Assembly: GCA_020719945.1 (NCBI GenBank) | Contig: DYPL01000002.1 | Span: 57,320 to 121,319 of the forward strand | Direction: 5' to 3' | Length of the DNA stretch: 64,000 bases | Source of the DNA: Turneriella parva | Lineage (GTDB): Bacteria > Spirochaetota > Leptospiria > Turneriellales > Turneriellaceae | Shown here: positions 1 through 9,563 of the stretch, in pieces | How positions within the stretch are numbered: position 1 is the first letter of the stretch | How the letters are laid out: the number at the start of each line of letters is the position of its first letter | Program-made: the position numbers and the translations under genes | Notes under the pieces: model-generated | Databases searched by the model: none | What the model was told of the DNA's origin: nothing | Seen by the model: only the letters and a program-made list of their open reading frames with translations

Positions 1-1858
1 TTCTTGCTTCGAGTTTTTCTACAGCTTTTTCGAGGGATTCAATTCTTTCAATTTCTTTCTGGATGCCCTGCTGCAGTCTGGTGATTTCTCTTTCCCGGTT
101 TTTTTGTTCCTGATCCAAGTTGATAATATCTTTATCCAGTTTAGCAAACTGATTTTGTATGAACTGGAGGCTGGACCGTTCGTGTGCAATGTGCTCATGG
201 AGATTTTTTTCTTTTTCAAAGAAGGAATCTTTCTGCACATTATAACTTTTTATATCACCAAGAATTGTCTCCTGGTGTCTAATCAGGGAACGCTCTTCTT
301 CGCGCAATTGTTCAAGATTTTCCTGCAAGTCTATTTTTTCGTGCTCCAGCTCCCTTGCTCTCTGTTCGGCCTGAATAATTCTTTCGTCGAGTTCTTCTTT
401 GCGCGAATGAACCCCTCCTTTCTCAAACAGGATATGATATAAACCAGGAGGAAGGCTGCTCACCTCGTCGATCTGGCTTAACAGAGTTTGTTTATCAATG
501 CCGCTTAAATTTGGCGATGGATTGCTGTCAGAAAAAATTTTTTCAATGGTATTTTTTAGCGCTTCAATTTTCTTATTGCGATCAACGCTGAATTTTTCCC
601 ACTGCGCAGTTTCCTGCTTCAAAGAGCTCAGGAGGTCCTGAATTACAACTTCCATTTTTTCCCGGAGCTCATTTGTATAGGCACGGTTTTCTGAAAGAGA
701 TTTTCCATTGCTGGAAATTGCCTCCAGCGTTTTTTTCTCTTTTTCGTGCCGCTCTACCAGTTTAATCCGGACGGTTTCCAGAGCTTTTCTTGCGTCTTCA
801 ATGTGGAGATCGAGTTGAAGAGTCATTTGATTTTGCGCTGCCAGTTCTTCGTTTAACTGCTTCACGCGCTTTTCCACTTTTTGCATTTGCTGCTGGATAT
901 TCAATTTTTGAAGGTCCAGCTCTTTGCGCTTTACGCTCATGATGGCAATGGAGTTTTGCCACTCAATAATACGATCTCGTGAAATCTGGTTGGTTACACC
1001 CTTTGTATGGAGTTCTTCTGTTTTTTCCCGGCGCTCCTTTTCCTGCAGTTCAAGTTTTTCCTGCATCAAAAGAACTTTCTGCTGCAGTTTCTCTCTTTCG
1101 GAACGTTTGCGATTTAGTTTTTCGTCGTATTCCTGTAGGCGGCTGTCTATTTCCATCAGGTTAACATACCGGATTTTGAGATCGTGTTCCTTTTGGCGTG
1201 CAATCAGTTCGCGGTATTTTTCGGTTTTTTCTGCCTGCGAAGTTTTTAATTTATGTTCGCGTTCAAGCTCCCCAAGAATATCCATGAGGCGCGTAATATT
1301 GAGTAGTGCATTTTCAAGATTTTTTTCTGCCTCTCCGCGTTGGGATTTATATCGGGAGATACCGGCAGCTTCTTCAAAAATATAGCGTCTGTCTTCTGGT
1401 TTGGAAGAGAGAATCATATCCATTTGCCCCTGCTCCATAAAAGAGTAACTGGATTTTCCGATACCGGTATCCATGAGCAGTTCTTCCACTTCTTTTCGAG
1501 AAACTCGCTTATCGTTAATAAAATATTGGCTTTGGCCGTCCCGGTAAAGGCGCCGCCCAATTTTAACAAAGGGAACGTCCAGTCGGAATATTTTTGTCTC
1601 GTTATCGAGCGTCAAAATGACTTCTGCAAAGTTGGCAGGTTTTCGCGTTTCCGTTCCAGAAAAAATGACATCTTCCATTTTTTCGCCGCGAATGGACTTT
1701 ACAGATTTTTCGCCGAGTACCCACTTTACAGCATCGAGAATGTTGGATTTCCCGCAACCGTTGGGGCCAACCACTGCAGTGAAACTCGTATCAAAATGAA
1801 CTCTCGTTTTATTGGCAAAGGATTTAAATCCCGAAATTTCCAGTTCTTTTATGATCAT
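1..1858 (-). CDS. smc: Chromosome segregation protein SMC, N-terminal part (runs off window)
   Basis: Structural-maintenance-of-chromosomes ATPase, which compacts and segregates the chromosome with ScpAB. Reading leftward from ATG at 1858, the protein opens MIIKELEISGFKSF and has a Walker A GPNGCGKSN near residue 32. The SMC-typical segment FEEAAGISRYKSQRGEAEKN lies near residue 150, encoded around 1320-1390. A long charged, Glu/Lys/Gln-rich coiled coil follows with no stop down to base 1. About 619 codons are present; the hinge and C-terminal half lie outside the window. The start is 53 bases from the divergent DUF115 gene, so the two promoters share a very short region. Confidence 0.93.
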   Translation of the reverse strand, partial: MIIKELEISGFKSFANKTRVHFDTSFTAVVGPNGCGKSNILDAVKWVLGEKSVKSIRGEKMEDVIFSGTETRKPANFAEVILTLDNETKIFRLDVPFVKIGRRLYRDGQSQYFINDKRVSRKEVEELLMDTGIGKSSYSFMEQGQMDMILSSKPEDRRYIFEEAAGISRYKSQRGEAEKNLENALLNITRLMDILGELEREHKLKTSQAEKTEKYRELIARQKEHDLKIRYVNLMEIDSRLQEYDEKLNRKRSEREKLQQKVLLMQEKLELQEKERREKTEELHTKGVTNQISRDRIIEWQNSIAIMSVKRKELDLQKLNIQQQMQKVEKRVKQLNEELAAQNQMTLQLDLHIEDARKALETVRIKLVERHEKEKKTLEAISSNGKSLSENRAYTNELREKMEVVIQDLLSSLKQETAQWEKFSVDRNKKIEALKNTIEKIFSDSNPSPNLSGIDKQTLLSQIDEVSSLPPGLYHILFEKGGVHSRKEELDERIIQAEQRARELEHEKIDLQENLEQLREEERSLIRHQETILGDIKSYNVQKDSFFEKEKNLHEHIAHERSSLQFIQNQFAKLDKDIINLDQEQKNREREITRLQQGIQKEIERIESLEKAVEKLEAR

Positions 1859-1911
1859 AGCGTTTTCAGGCTTTCTGCTTGCTCCCCTGTTTATCGGGAA
1901 CTCTCTGGTGC

Positions 1912-3588
1912 ATGCTGCAGTTGTCGGTTGAGGGAAATAGAGCACACTATCGGATAGAATCTCATCAGGGGCAAATTCAGATTTTCGCACGCAATGAAAA
2001 GCTAAATAATGATGAGAAACCACTGCTCTCACCGAGAGACCCGCAGAGGGAGGCCCAACGAGCCCTGGCCGGATTTCAGTTAAAGAAGGGATTGCTGGCC
2101 ATTGTCCTTGGTGCTGCTTCTATCCCATTGTTGCAGGCTCTCCAGAAAAACAGAACGGGCGGCCATCTCGTTGTTCTCGATGCAGATAGTGTATTGCTTC
2201 GAGAGTTGCGCAATTTAGAGCCAGATGCATTTGCCGAATCCGTTGTGGCAAGCCCGGAAGATTCAGATAGGCTTATGGATTTTCTGGAGGGGTTGACCAT
2301 TGAAGAGCTGTTAGGATATAGAATTTTTACCCAGACAGGACCAGCCTCTGTAGATCCAAAATTTTATCAGGGCCAAACCGATCTTATAAAAAGAACGTTA
2401 TCATCGCGCCTATCCGATTTGTTTACCAGATTAGAGTTTGAACCCCTGTGGATTAAAAATGCGTTTATGAATCTACGCCATACAGACAGGGCGCATCCAG
2501 TATCTTCTTTGTTTGGATACGCCAACGGGATGCGTGCTGTGCTGGTCTCTACCGGGCCAAGTTTACGGGGGCGATTGAACTGGCTTAGAGAAAATAGGGA
2601 AAAATATTTTATTGCAAGTGTAGATTCTGCCTATCGAGTGTTGCACCGCATGGGCATAGAGCCTCATCTGATTTTTTCACTCGATGCGCAAACGTTTACG
2701 AGAAAACACTTTGCCGGTTTACCAAAAGGGAATCCCGGAAAATATCCCATCCTTGTGGCAGACTTTGTGGCCAATCCCGTTATCGTGCGGGACTGGCGCG
2801 GACCGCTTGCTCTTTCTTTTACGGCACAGTACCACGGTAATCGCAGAGCAGTTACACCCGGTTGCGATATCATAGAGGAAGCTCTGTTGCCGCCAGAGTG
2901 GACGGGCAAAATTCCAGGAGAAATACAGTCTGGCGGATCAGTGGCAACATCGGTAATTGATCTCTTGCGGCAAATGGGGTTTTCTGAATTGGTTTTGCTC
3001 GGCCAAGATCTTGCATTTTCTTACAGAGAGATACATACCACGGGTACACACCACACCGATGCATGGCTTTCGCGCAATGTGAACCGGTTTTCTCCTTTGG
3101 AGTCCATCAATGAAAAAGTGATACGCAAGCGTGCCACTCTTCCAGCTCTTTCCATCCAGGGGAAAAAAGTGCCGTCGGACTATATTCTATCTCTTTACAA
3201 AAAGTGGATAGAAGATGCAGCGGCGCGTTTGCCTGGGTTTCTGGTGAACGGTACCATTGAGGGGATGCCTCTTTCTGGAGTAAATGCTCTAAATACAGAC
3301 GTTGAAACAATACCACAGAGCCATGGAGGCCTCCTGCAAAGATTTCTCGGTAGCCCTCTGCTGAAATCGATTTTGCGCGATCCAGATAAGCTGATTAGAG
3401 TAGTTGCTCAAAATCAAATGCCCTCTCTGGAAAAGCGCTTGGGCAGGCAATATTCCATTCGGGAAGAACGCCTGCAGTTAGAGGATAAACCGGAAATGGT
3501 GGGCCTCAAAAACAAAAAAGAAGAGTTCGTTTTGCGGTATTTTCGCAGGCTTAGTCGGATGCTCAATTCTCCGCGAGATTCATATTGA
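1912..3588 (+). CDS. DUF115 (motility-accessory-factor-like) protein
   Basis: Cytosolic protein of the DUF115/MptE-like family, which includes flagellin-modifying motility accessory factors. The family core is visible in the middle: AVLVSTGPSLRG, then IASVDSAYRVLHRMGIEPH, then a Ser-Gly-Gly-Ser-Val-Ala stretch. About 558 aa from ATG 1912; the frame is also open from a TTG at 1879. I prefer the ATG, although neither start has a strong Shine-Dalgarno sequence. The family link to flagellin glycosylation is known elsewhere, but there are no sialic-acid genes nearby, so the substrate here is unknown. The 3' end overlaps the convergent cytochrome gene by 26 bases. Confidence 0.8.
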   Translation: MLQLSVEGNRAHYRIESHQGQIQIFARNEKLNNDEKPLLSPRDPQREAQRALAGFQLKKGLLAIVLGAASIPLLQALQKNRTGGHLVVLDADSVLLRELRNLEPDAFAESVVASPEDSDRLMDFLEGLTIEELLGYRIFTQTGPASVDPKFYQGQTDLIKRTLSSRLSDLFTRLEFEPLWIKNAFMNLRHTDRAHPVSSLFGYANGMRAVLVSTGPSLRGRLNWLRENREKYFIASVDSAYRVLHRMGIEPHLIFSLDAQTFTRKHFAGLPKGNPGKYPILVADFVANPVIVRDWRGPLALSFTAQYHGNRRAVTPGCDIIEEALLPPEWTGKIPGEIQSGGSVATSVIDLLRQMGFSELVLLGQDLAFSYREIHTTGTHHTDAWLSRNVNRFSPLESINEKVIRKRATLPALSIQGKKVPSDYILSLYKKWIEDAAARLPGFLVNGTIEGMPLSGVNALNTDVETIPQSHGGLLQRFLGSPLLKSILRDPDKLIRVVAQNQMPSLEKRLGRQYSIREERLQLEDKPEMVGLKNKKEEFVLRYFRRLSRMLNSPRDSY

Positions 3589-3919
3589 GAAGGTACTCTG
3601 CAATCCAGTCGGCCTCTTCTACGGATACAGAGTCGGCGTAGGGAGGCATACCGGTTCCCGGTAAACCATCCAAGATAGAGCGAACCAGAGAGATTTTATT
3701 TAGTTTGCCCTCTTCTCTCAATTGTATAATATCCCTTGGTGGTTCTGCAAGGGAAGCAGATGCTGGCCCTTTGCCGTCCGCACTGGTTCCATGGCAGGAG
3801 CTGCAGTGTACCACATAGAGTCTTTGCCCCTCCTGCAAACTGGAGTGAGTGGATGCTTTGCCTATACAGGCAAAGACAAGGAAGCTAAGGGCAAAAAGTA
3901 TCAGGATTGTTCGAGCCAT
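3563..3919 (-). CDS. Small class I cytochrome c, probable lipoprotein
   Basis: 118-aa exported haem protein. The N-terminus is hydrophobic and ends at a Cys (LSFLVFAC), which fits a loose spirochaete lipobox, so it is probably membrane anchored in the periplasm. CSSCH near residues 39-43 is the haem c site. GTGMPPY near residue 90 supplies the likely axial Met. The fold length matches mono-haem class I cytochromes that carry electrons to terminal oxidases. It overlaps the preceding TPR-like gene by 19 bases, so the two are co-transcribed. An electron donor to the cbb3 oxidase implied by ccoS/ccoI is an inference. Confidence 0.87.
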   Translation of the reverse strand: MARTILILFALSFLVFACIGKASTHSSLQEGQRLYVVHCSSCHGTSADGKGPASASLAEPPRDIIQLREEGKLNKISLVRSILDGLPGTGMPPYADSVSVEEADWIAEYLLNMNLAEN

Positions 3920-4425
3920 GATTGCAGCAAATCGGAAAAGCGGCTTTCCGGATACTTTTTATTGTACGTGCTCAGGAGATAAAGAACATTTTTATCACGC
4001 GTTTTACCCGCTTTCAGGTAGTAGGTTTTTATCAACAACAAATGAGCTTTCTGCTGGTATTCCGGAGTTGCCGACGATGGAAACTTATGCTGTAAGGCAA
4101 TGATTGCCTCTTCGTAGCGGCCAAGCTCCAGCAAGGAATCCCCTTCGAGTAAAAACAGATCGGGCAACTGGCCAGAAGGCAATTTGCCCTTTTCCGCCAT
4201 TTGCGCAAACCAGAGTGCTTCGGTTGGCCTGTGTGCAAGCAGGGAAGATTTTCCGGCGGACAAATACGCAGAGGCAGAAAACCGGCACGAAGATCCTCTT
4301 GCGATAGTATAGGTTTTGCTGATTTCCTTCTCACTGGTAAGTTGCGAATCAGAACAGGGTATAGCCAAAAGCGGGTACATTGTTCCGACCAGTGTCATCC
4401 AAATCAAGAAATGTCCCCTCATCAT
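3901..4425 (-). CDS. Exported helical-repeat (TPR-like) protein
   Basis: 174 aa starting at the first of two tandem ATGs. A hydrophobic N-terminus ending near PLLAIPC suggests a signal peptide or lipoprotein. The rest looks like two or three TPR-like helical pairs: ALWFAQMAEKGKLPSGQLPDL, LLELGRYEEAIIAL, and LLIKTYYLKAGKTRDKNVLY. It precedes and overlaps the cytochrome c gene, so a role in presenting or assembling that haem protein is possible but not shown. No family was identified with certainty. Confidence 0.6.
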   Translation of the reverse strand: MMRGHFLIWMTLVGTMYPLLAIPCSDSQLTSEKEISKTYTIARGSSCRFSASAYLSAGKSSLLAHRPTEALWFAQMAEKGKLPSGQLPDLFLLEGDSLLELGRYEEAIIALQHKFPSSATPEYQQKAHLLLIKTYYLKAGKTRDKNVLYLLSTYNKKYPESRFSDLLQSWLEQS

Positions 4426-4602
4426 AATTTATTTACGGAAATCTTATAGGGGAAACTTAAATTGTCTTGCCTTCTTATAGCGGAATCCGGAACTTTGTCT
4501 GTGCGGGAAAAATCCAGCCACATTTTGATTCAGTTGACCACCCAGGCGTGAACAGAGCCTGCTTAGGATTGATGATGGACGTTTTAAATCAAGCGAGAGA
4601 GT

Positions 4603-5979
4603 ATGAACGGGAAAGATAACGAAAAAATCCAAAAGTTAATAGAGAGATTTGATTCTCCCGTACCAAGATACACATCGTACCCGACAGCGCTCGAATGGAG
4701 CGAGGAGTTTAACGCCCAATTATTCTGGAACGCTATAAAAAGCCGGGAACAAAAAGCTCCCCTGAGCGTATACGTGCATCTTCCCTTTTGCGAAAACCAG
4801 TGTTTGTACTGCGGATGCAACACTGTTATCAGCAGACAAAAAAATATTATTGATGACTATATGGACTATTTGCTGTCTGAGCTTGCGTACTACGGTGAGA
4901 CAATAGGAAAAGGGATTACAGTTGAACAGCTTCATTTTGGGGGCGGAACTCCTAATTTTCTGCGCATAGAAGACTGGCAAAAACTGCTTGATTCGCTTCG
5001 GGAGATTTTTTCATTTTCAAGAGATATTGAGCAGTCTATTGAGTTAGATCCAATGGTGCTTTCTCCTGACTATCTCGAATATTTATTTAATGAAGGTTTT
5101 AACAGGATCAGCTTTGGCATCCAGGATGTTACGCCACAGGTGCTGCGTGCTGTTAACCGACCACAGGATATAGAACACCTCGACGCTCTTATTTCTCATG
5201 CAAGGAAGCTCGGCTTTGTTTCTGTGAATCTGGATTTTATCTACGGGCTTCCCCACCAGACTATGGAAAGCTATACCGAGAACTTCTCCTTTATCCGTAA
5301 GCATCGCCCCGACAGACTTGCATTTTTCAGTTATGCCCATATTCCCTGGATGAAGAGTAACCAGAAAAAAATGGATGAAACGGCTCTTCCCGGACCAGAA
5401 GAAAAGCTGCGAATATATTTGCGTGTGCGTGAAGAACTGTTAAGCGACGGATATGTTCAAATAGGCATGGATCACTTTGCTCTGCCAGGGGACGAATTAT
5501 CAAAAGCTCTTGCATCCCATGCGCTGCACCGCAATTTTATGGGCTATACCACCAAGCCAGAACTGGATTTGCTGGGTCTGGGAGCTTCAGCTATATCTCA
5601 AATAAATAGAGTATTTGCTCAAAATCCCGTGAAGTACAATCGCTACAAAAAAGCGATAGAAGGCGAAGAACCCCGCTTTGAAAAGGGATACGGAAAGAAT
5701 GAAGAAGACGAGATGCGTTCAGAAATTATTCGCTCTATCATGGGAAGTTTCTTTTTTTCTATTTCCGGTTTTGAAAACAAATGGAAAGTTTCATTTAAAG
5801 AACGGTTTGCGGCAGAGATGTCTGCCCTGCAGAAATTTGCAGCAGACGATCTTCTCATTATAAACGATGACAGCATTCTCCTTACTGAAAATGGTACGTT
5901 CGGCGTTCGCCATATAGCAAAAGTATTCGATGCGTATCGTAACAGGAATGCAAAGACAGGATTTTCCCGGGGAATCTAA
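4603..5979 (+). CDS. hemN: Oxygen-independent coproporphyrinogen III oxidase HemN
   Basis: Radical-SAM enzyme that converts coproporphyrinogen III to protoporphyrinogen IX without oxygen. 458 aa, matching true HemN. Near residue 60 is YVHLPFCENQCLYCGC, giving C-x3-C-x2-C-x-C. The fourth Cys separates HemN from HemW. HFGGGTP (SAM-binding glycine motif) follows near residue 110. The N-terminal RYTSYPTA segment is also HemN-like. Its stop lies 3 bases before dapF. An aerobic-type hemG at 17.2 kb means the next haem step uses a different chemistry. Confidence 0.95.
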   Translation: MNGKDNEKIQKLIERFDSPVPRYTSYPTALEWSEEFNAQLFWNAIKSREQKAPLSVYVHLPFCENQCLYCGCNTVISRQKNIIDDYMDYLLSELAYYGETIGKGITVEQLHFGGGTPNFLRIEDWQKLLDSLREIFSFSRDIEQSIELDPMVLSPDYLEYLFNEGFNRISFGIQDVTPQVLRAVNRPQDIEHLDALISHARKLGFVSVNLDFIYGLPHQTMESYTENFSFIRKHRPDRLAFFSYAHIPWMKSNQKKMDETALPGPEEKLRIYLRVREELLSDGYVQIGMDHFALPGDELSKALASHALHRNFMGYTTKPELDLLGLGASAISQINRVFAQNPVKYNRYKKAIEGEEPRFEKGYGKNEEDEMRSEIIRSIMGSFFFSISGFENKWKVSFKERFAAEMSALQKFAADDLLIINDDSILLTENGTFGVRHIAKVFDAYRNRNAKTGFSRGI

Positions 5980-5982
5980 ACC

Positions 5983-6843
5983 ATGAAATACTATAAATAT
6001 CATGCTCTGGGAAATGATTACTTTGTTATCGATCCCAGAGAGACCAGCCTGGCATTGAGCAAAGAAAGCATTAAGCTCCTTTGCGATCGCAACTATGGCA
6101 TAGGATCTGACGGTATTTTATGGGGCCCTGTCCAAAAAGAGAATGGTGATTTTGAGCTTCGCATTTTTAACCCCGATGGATCTGAAGCAGAGAAAAGCGG
6201 AAACGGATTGCGCATTTTTGTGCGCTATCTTTTTGATCGCGGGCTCATCAGGCACGAACGTTTTATTATTCAGACCCGTGGGGGCAGAGTTTCTGCCATC
6301 GTGTATTCAAAGGACAAAATAGAAATTGATATGGGCAAACCGGATTTCAGCATTCAGGGAATTCCTGTTTCTGCTTCTAACAAATCGGGAGAATTTGTTG
6401 AACAGGAGATAGATACTCCCTGGGGCGCGATACGTGCTACTGCTGTTTCCATGGGAAATCCCCATTGCGTGATTACTTCAGAAAATCCCACGCGGGAACT
6501 GGCAGAAAAAATTGGCCCCTGGCTGGAAATGCACTATCTGTTTCCCAACCGCACCAATGTGCAGTTTATGCAGAAAGTTGATGATCAAAAAATTCGTATT
6601 GAAATATGGGAGCGCGGTGCAGGTTACACACTGGCTTCTGGATCTTCTTCCTGTGCGGCTGCTTCGGTTGCACATAAGCTGGGCTATGTGGGAAGGGATG
6701 TACTCGTCGAGATGCCGGGCGGAGTTCTGCAAATTAACATTCTCGAAGATGGTATGGTACGCATGACGGGGCCTGTAACGGCTGTTTCTACCGGAGAGCT
6801 TTCAGAAGACACATTGTCTCTGTTGTCTGGTTTGCCCGGCTAA
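5983..6843 (+). CDS. dapF: Diaminopimelate epimerase homologue with both catalytic Cys replaced by Ser
   Basis: 286 aa with the full DapF two-lobe layout. DapF normally interconverts LL- and meso-diaminopimelate using one cysteine in each lobe. Substrate-binding positions are kept: HALGNDY at the N-terminus, FNPDGS (Asn63), MGNPH (Asn159), NRTNV (Asn192) and the Glu-Arg pair 210-211. But the CGNG motif reads SGNG (Ser72, AGC at 6196-6198), and the ACGTG motif reads ASGSS (Ser219, TCT at 6637-6639). The usual GAGET is GAGYT. No frameshift or decay is visible. It may be an epimerase using a different acid/base pair, a related racemase, or an inactive paralogue. The symbol reflects family only. 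Confidence 0.85.
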   Translation: MKYYKYHALGNDYFVIDPRETSLALSKESIKLLCDRNYGIGSDGILWGPVQKENGDFELRIFNPDGSEAEKSGNGLRIFVRYLFDRGLIRHERFIIQTRGGRVSAIVYSKDKIEIDMGKPDFSIQGIPVSASNKSGEFVEQEIDTPWGAIRATAVSMGNPHCVITSENPTRELAEKIGPWLEMHYLFPNRTNVQFMQKVDDQKIRIEIWERGAGYTLASGSSSCAAASVAHKLGYVGRDVLVEMPGGVLQINILEDGMVRMTGPVTAVSTGELSEDTLSLLSGLPG

Positions 6844-6853
6844 AGAACTACCT

Positions 6854-6864
6854 GCCCGGAGGGC
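6854..6864 (+). terminator. Weak hairpin after dapF
   Basis: A GCCC-GGA-GGGC hairpin lies in the 25-base gap between the convergent dapF and SafE-like genes. A T-rich tract (ttccttactttttctc) follows on the plus strand. The stem is only 4 bp, so a terminator function is tentative. Confidence 0.25.
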
Positions 6865-6868
6865 TTCC

Positions 6869-7618
6869 TTACTTTTTCTCTTCGGGGACTTCCGTGTGGC
6901 AATCTTCTCCTTTTTCTACATCAATGTTTACCCGCGTGACAATGGTATAAATTCCGAGGGCGAGTAAAAGAATGGCGAGAATAATTCTGTATTGAACTTT
7001 CTGGAAAATGGCTAAAACTTTCTGGCTGATCATTCCGAGAACCATGAGAGCAGGGTAGGTTCCAAGGCTAAAAGCAAACATGACAAGAGCTCCATGCCAG
7101 GGGTTGCCAGTGAGAATGGCCATCGAATAGGCGGGATATAAAAGGCCGCAGGGAAGCAATCCGGATATGCCTCCCATAAATCCAGCGAGAAGAGTTTTGT
7201 TGTCAAATTTTTTTATGGTGCCTGCAAGGAACTGGTAAAAACCATTGGGCAGCGAGCTGCTCATTATTTTTGAAAACGGCCCAGGTATGATATACGAAAA
7301 GGCAAAAAGAATGATGAGTGCTCCACCAAGAATGGCTGCCGTGTTGGATAGAAAAAACGTATTGATTCCAAAGCCGATAGAGCCGAGGACAAATCCCATG
7401 GTAGAATAGCTGATGCTTCGACTGGCATTGTAGACAAAATTTCTGACGAAAGATTTTTTAGCTCCCGCATTGAAAAGATACACAAAGGGTCCGCACATGC
7501 CCACGCAATGGATAGAACCGAGAAGGCCCTGTGCAAAGGCCGTACCGAGAATCGCTATCAGCATGTTTATATGCTGAAAACAGGCCGCTGGACTGCAAGT
7601 ATTATTTGCTGCTAGCAT
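6869..7618 (-). CDS. SafE/UreH-type sulfite exporter-family membrane protein
   Basis: About 250-aa polytopic membrane protein. The first helix carries LLGSIHCVGMCGPF, the signature of the TauE/SafE group found beside cytochrome oxidase assembly genes and thought to help copper or metal delivery. A second half has the matching LLPCGLLYPAYSMAI motif with a Pro-Cys pair. The C-terminus is acidic and ends in a short soluble tail (GEDCHTEVPEEKK). ATG 7618 and ATG 7564 are both possible starts; the family homology begins at the second. It stands alone and may serve the CcoS/CcoI pathway at 56 kb (inference). Confidence 0.75.
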   Translation of the reverse strand: MLAANNTCSPAACFQHINMLIAILGTAFAQGLLGSIHCVGMCGPFVYLFNAGAKKSFVRNFVYNASRSISYSTMGFVLGSIGFGINTFFLSNTAAILGGALIILFAFSYIIPGPFSKIMSSSLPNGFYQFLAGTIKKFDNKTLLAGFMGGISGLLPCGLLYPAYSMAILTGNPWHGALVMFAFSLGTYPALMVLGMISQKVLAIFQKVQYRIILAILLLALGIYTIVTRVNIDVEKGEDCHTEVPEEKK

Positions 7619-7694
7619 ATGCAACGAGCTATTTACGTCAACAGGGAGCGTATTCCTGCTTTACACTTTGTCACGCAGCGAAATAAAGTCCGGC

Positions 7695-9500
7695 ATGTCA
7701 GCAAAAATCAAGAACATTGCAATTATTGCACACGTTGACCATGGCAAAACCACTATGGTAGACGAAATTTTAAAATTTACAACATCACTCGATGCAAAAG
7801 AATCCAGTGAGCGCGTGATGGATTCTAACGATCTCGAAAGAGAGCGCGGTATTACCATTTTAGCCAAAAACACAGCCGTACAGTATCAAGACTACAAAAT
7901 CAATATTGTCGATACCCCCGGCCACTCTGACTTTGGTGGCGAGGTTGAGCGCGTGTTAAAAATGGTAGATTCCTGTCTTCTGCTTGTAGACGCCATGGAA
8001 GGCCCCATGCCTCAAACCCGCTTTGTACTCAAAAAAGCGCTGGAACTTGGCCACAAGATTATTCTCGTAATCAACAAAATTGATAAGCCAAACTGCGATC
8101 CGGATAAAGTGGTCGATGAAACGTTTGAACTATTTATGGAGCTTGGTGCAACCAATGAGCAGATTGAGTTCCCCGTCGTCTATGCATCTGCTAAAAATGG
8201 TTTTGCCATTAAAAAGCTGACAGATGAGCGCAAGGACATTGAGCCTCTTTTAGAAACTGTACTGGATTATTGCCAGGATTCAGCCCGCGAAGAAGATGGG
8301 CCCTTTAAGTTCCAGGTGACAAATCTTGACTATAACGAATATCTTGGAAGAATCTGTATAGGCCGCGTGTTTGGCGGAAAAGGACAGGTGAACCAGGAAG
8401 TGTATCTTCTCGGAGAAAACGAGAAGGGAGAACCAACCCAGTCTAAACAACGCATTACCAAGCTGTTTTCCTTTATGGGGCTAAAGCGCACTGAGGTGCC
8501 AGAAGTAATTTCTGGCGATATCGTTGCTATTGCCGGAATTGCAGAAATGACAATTGGAGATACTCTCACGAGTGCAGAGCCGCCGGTTGCTCTGCCGCGC
8601 ATTGTGATAGAACCGCCTACGGTGTCCATGCAGTTCATGGTGAACGATTCTCCCTTTGCCGGTAGAGAAGGGAAATGGGTTACATCGAGAAATATCCGCG
8701 AAAGACTCGAAAAAGAGCTGAAGACAAATCTTTCTTTGCGCGTGGATGATCTCGGCGATAAATTCAAGGTGTCCGGGCGCGGCGAGCTTCAGCTTGCCAT
8801 TCTGATTGAGAATATGCGCCGCGAAGGATTTGAGCTCGGTGTATCCAAGCCAGAAGTAATTATGCGTGAAATTGACGGCCAGAAAATGGAGCCTTACGAA
8901 GAAATCGTGATGGATATGCCAGAATCCTATTCAGGTGGTGTTATCCAAGAGCTTAATCGCCGTCGTGGAATTATGACGCTTATGGAAACGATTGCTGATG
9001 GAGTTGTTCGCGTGAAATTTGAAATGCCTACGCGCGGTATCATAGGCTTCCGCAGTTTCTTCCTTACGGAAACTCGCGGCGAAGGATCTCTTTCCAGTAT
9101 CTTTTTGGAGTATCGCCCTTTCTCGGGTACTATTTCTGGAAGAACGCGAGGTGCCATTATCAGCATGGAAACAGGCAAGGCCAATGCCTATGCTCTCGAC
9201 ACTATACAGGAACGTGGCGACCTGTTTATTGAGCCTCAGACAGAGGTTTACGTTGGTATGATCATTGGTATCCACTCCAAAGAAACCGATCTCGATGTGA
9301 ATCCTATCAAAGAGAAAAAACTTTCTAACGTTCGCGCTTCTGGATCGGACGACGCTATTCGCCTCACACCTCCAAGAAAGCTGACGTTGGAACAGGCTAT
9401 GGACTTCCTTGAAGACGACGAAATTCTTGAAGTGGCTCCATCGTCGCTGCGCCTGCGCAAAAAGTATTTGAATCCTTCGGATCGCAAGCGTCGAGGTTGA
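7695..9500 (+). CDS. typA: Ribosome-associated GTPase TypA/BipA
   Basis: Translational GTPase of the EF-G/LepA superfamily that acts on 50S assembly and stress growth. 601 aa, the usual length. G1 is AHVDHGKTT, the switch region has ERGITI, G3 is [16 protein letters not shown] and G4 is NKID. The C-terminus has the BipA-specific [13 protein letters not shown] and ends in basic residues that bind rRNA. The ATG at 7695 fits the family N-terminus ([11 protein letters not shown]), although the frame is open a little further upstream. No Shine-Dalgarno sequence is visible at this start. Confidence 0.96.
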   Translation: MSAKIKNIAIIAHVDHGKTTMVDEILKFTTSLDAKESSERVMDSNDLERERGITILAKNTAVQYQDYKINIVDTPGHSDFGGEVERVLKMVDSCLLLVDAMEGPMPQTRFVLKKALELGHKIILVINKIDKPNCDPDKVVDETFELFMELGATNEQIEFPVVYASAKNGFAIKKLTDERKDIEPLLETVLDYCQDSAREEDGPFKFQVTNLDYNEYLGRICIGRVFGGKGQVNQEVYLLGENEKGEPTQSKQRITKLFSFMGLKRTEVPEVISGDIVAIAGIAEMTIGDTLTSAEPPVALPRIVIEPPTVSMQFMVNDSPFAGREGKWVTSRNIRERLEKELKTNLSLRVDDLGDKFKVSGRGELQLAILIENMRREGFELGVSKPEVIMREIDGQKMEPYEEIVMDMPESYSGGVIQELNRRRGIMTLMETIADGVVRVKFEMPTRGIIGFRSFFLTETRGEGSLSSIFLEYRPFSGTISGRTRGAIISMETGKANAYALDTIQERGDLFIEPQTEVYVGMIIGIHSKETDLDVNPIKEKKLSNVRASGSDDAIRLTPPRKLTLEQAMDFLEDDEILEVAPSSLRLRKKYLNPSDRKRRG

Positions 9501-9501
9501 T

Positions 9502-9514
9502 GGGGCGCTGCCCC
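9502..9514 (+). terminator. Possible terminator hairpin after typA
   Basis: GGGGC-GCT-GCCCC starts 1 base after the typA stop, in the gap before the convergent ATP-grasp gene. A ttcttttt tract follows about 11 bases later. The stem is GC-rich, but the distance to the T-run is long for a classical terminator. Confidence 0.3.
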
Positions 9515-9563
9515 TTCGGCCAGATTCTTTTTGCCGAACTCGCGAAAGTCTTTGCCCAAACGG

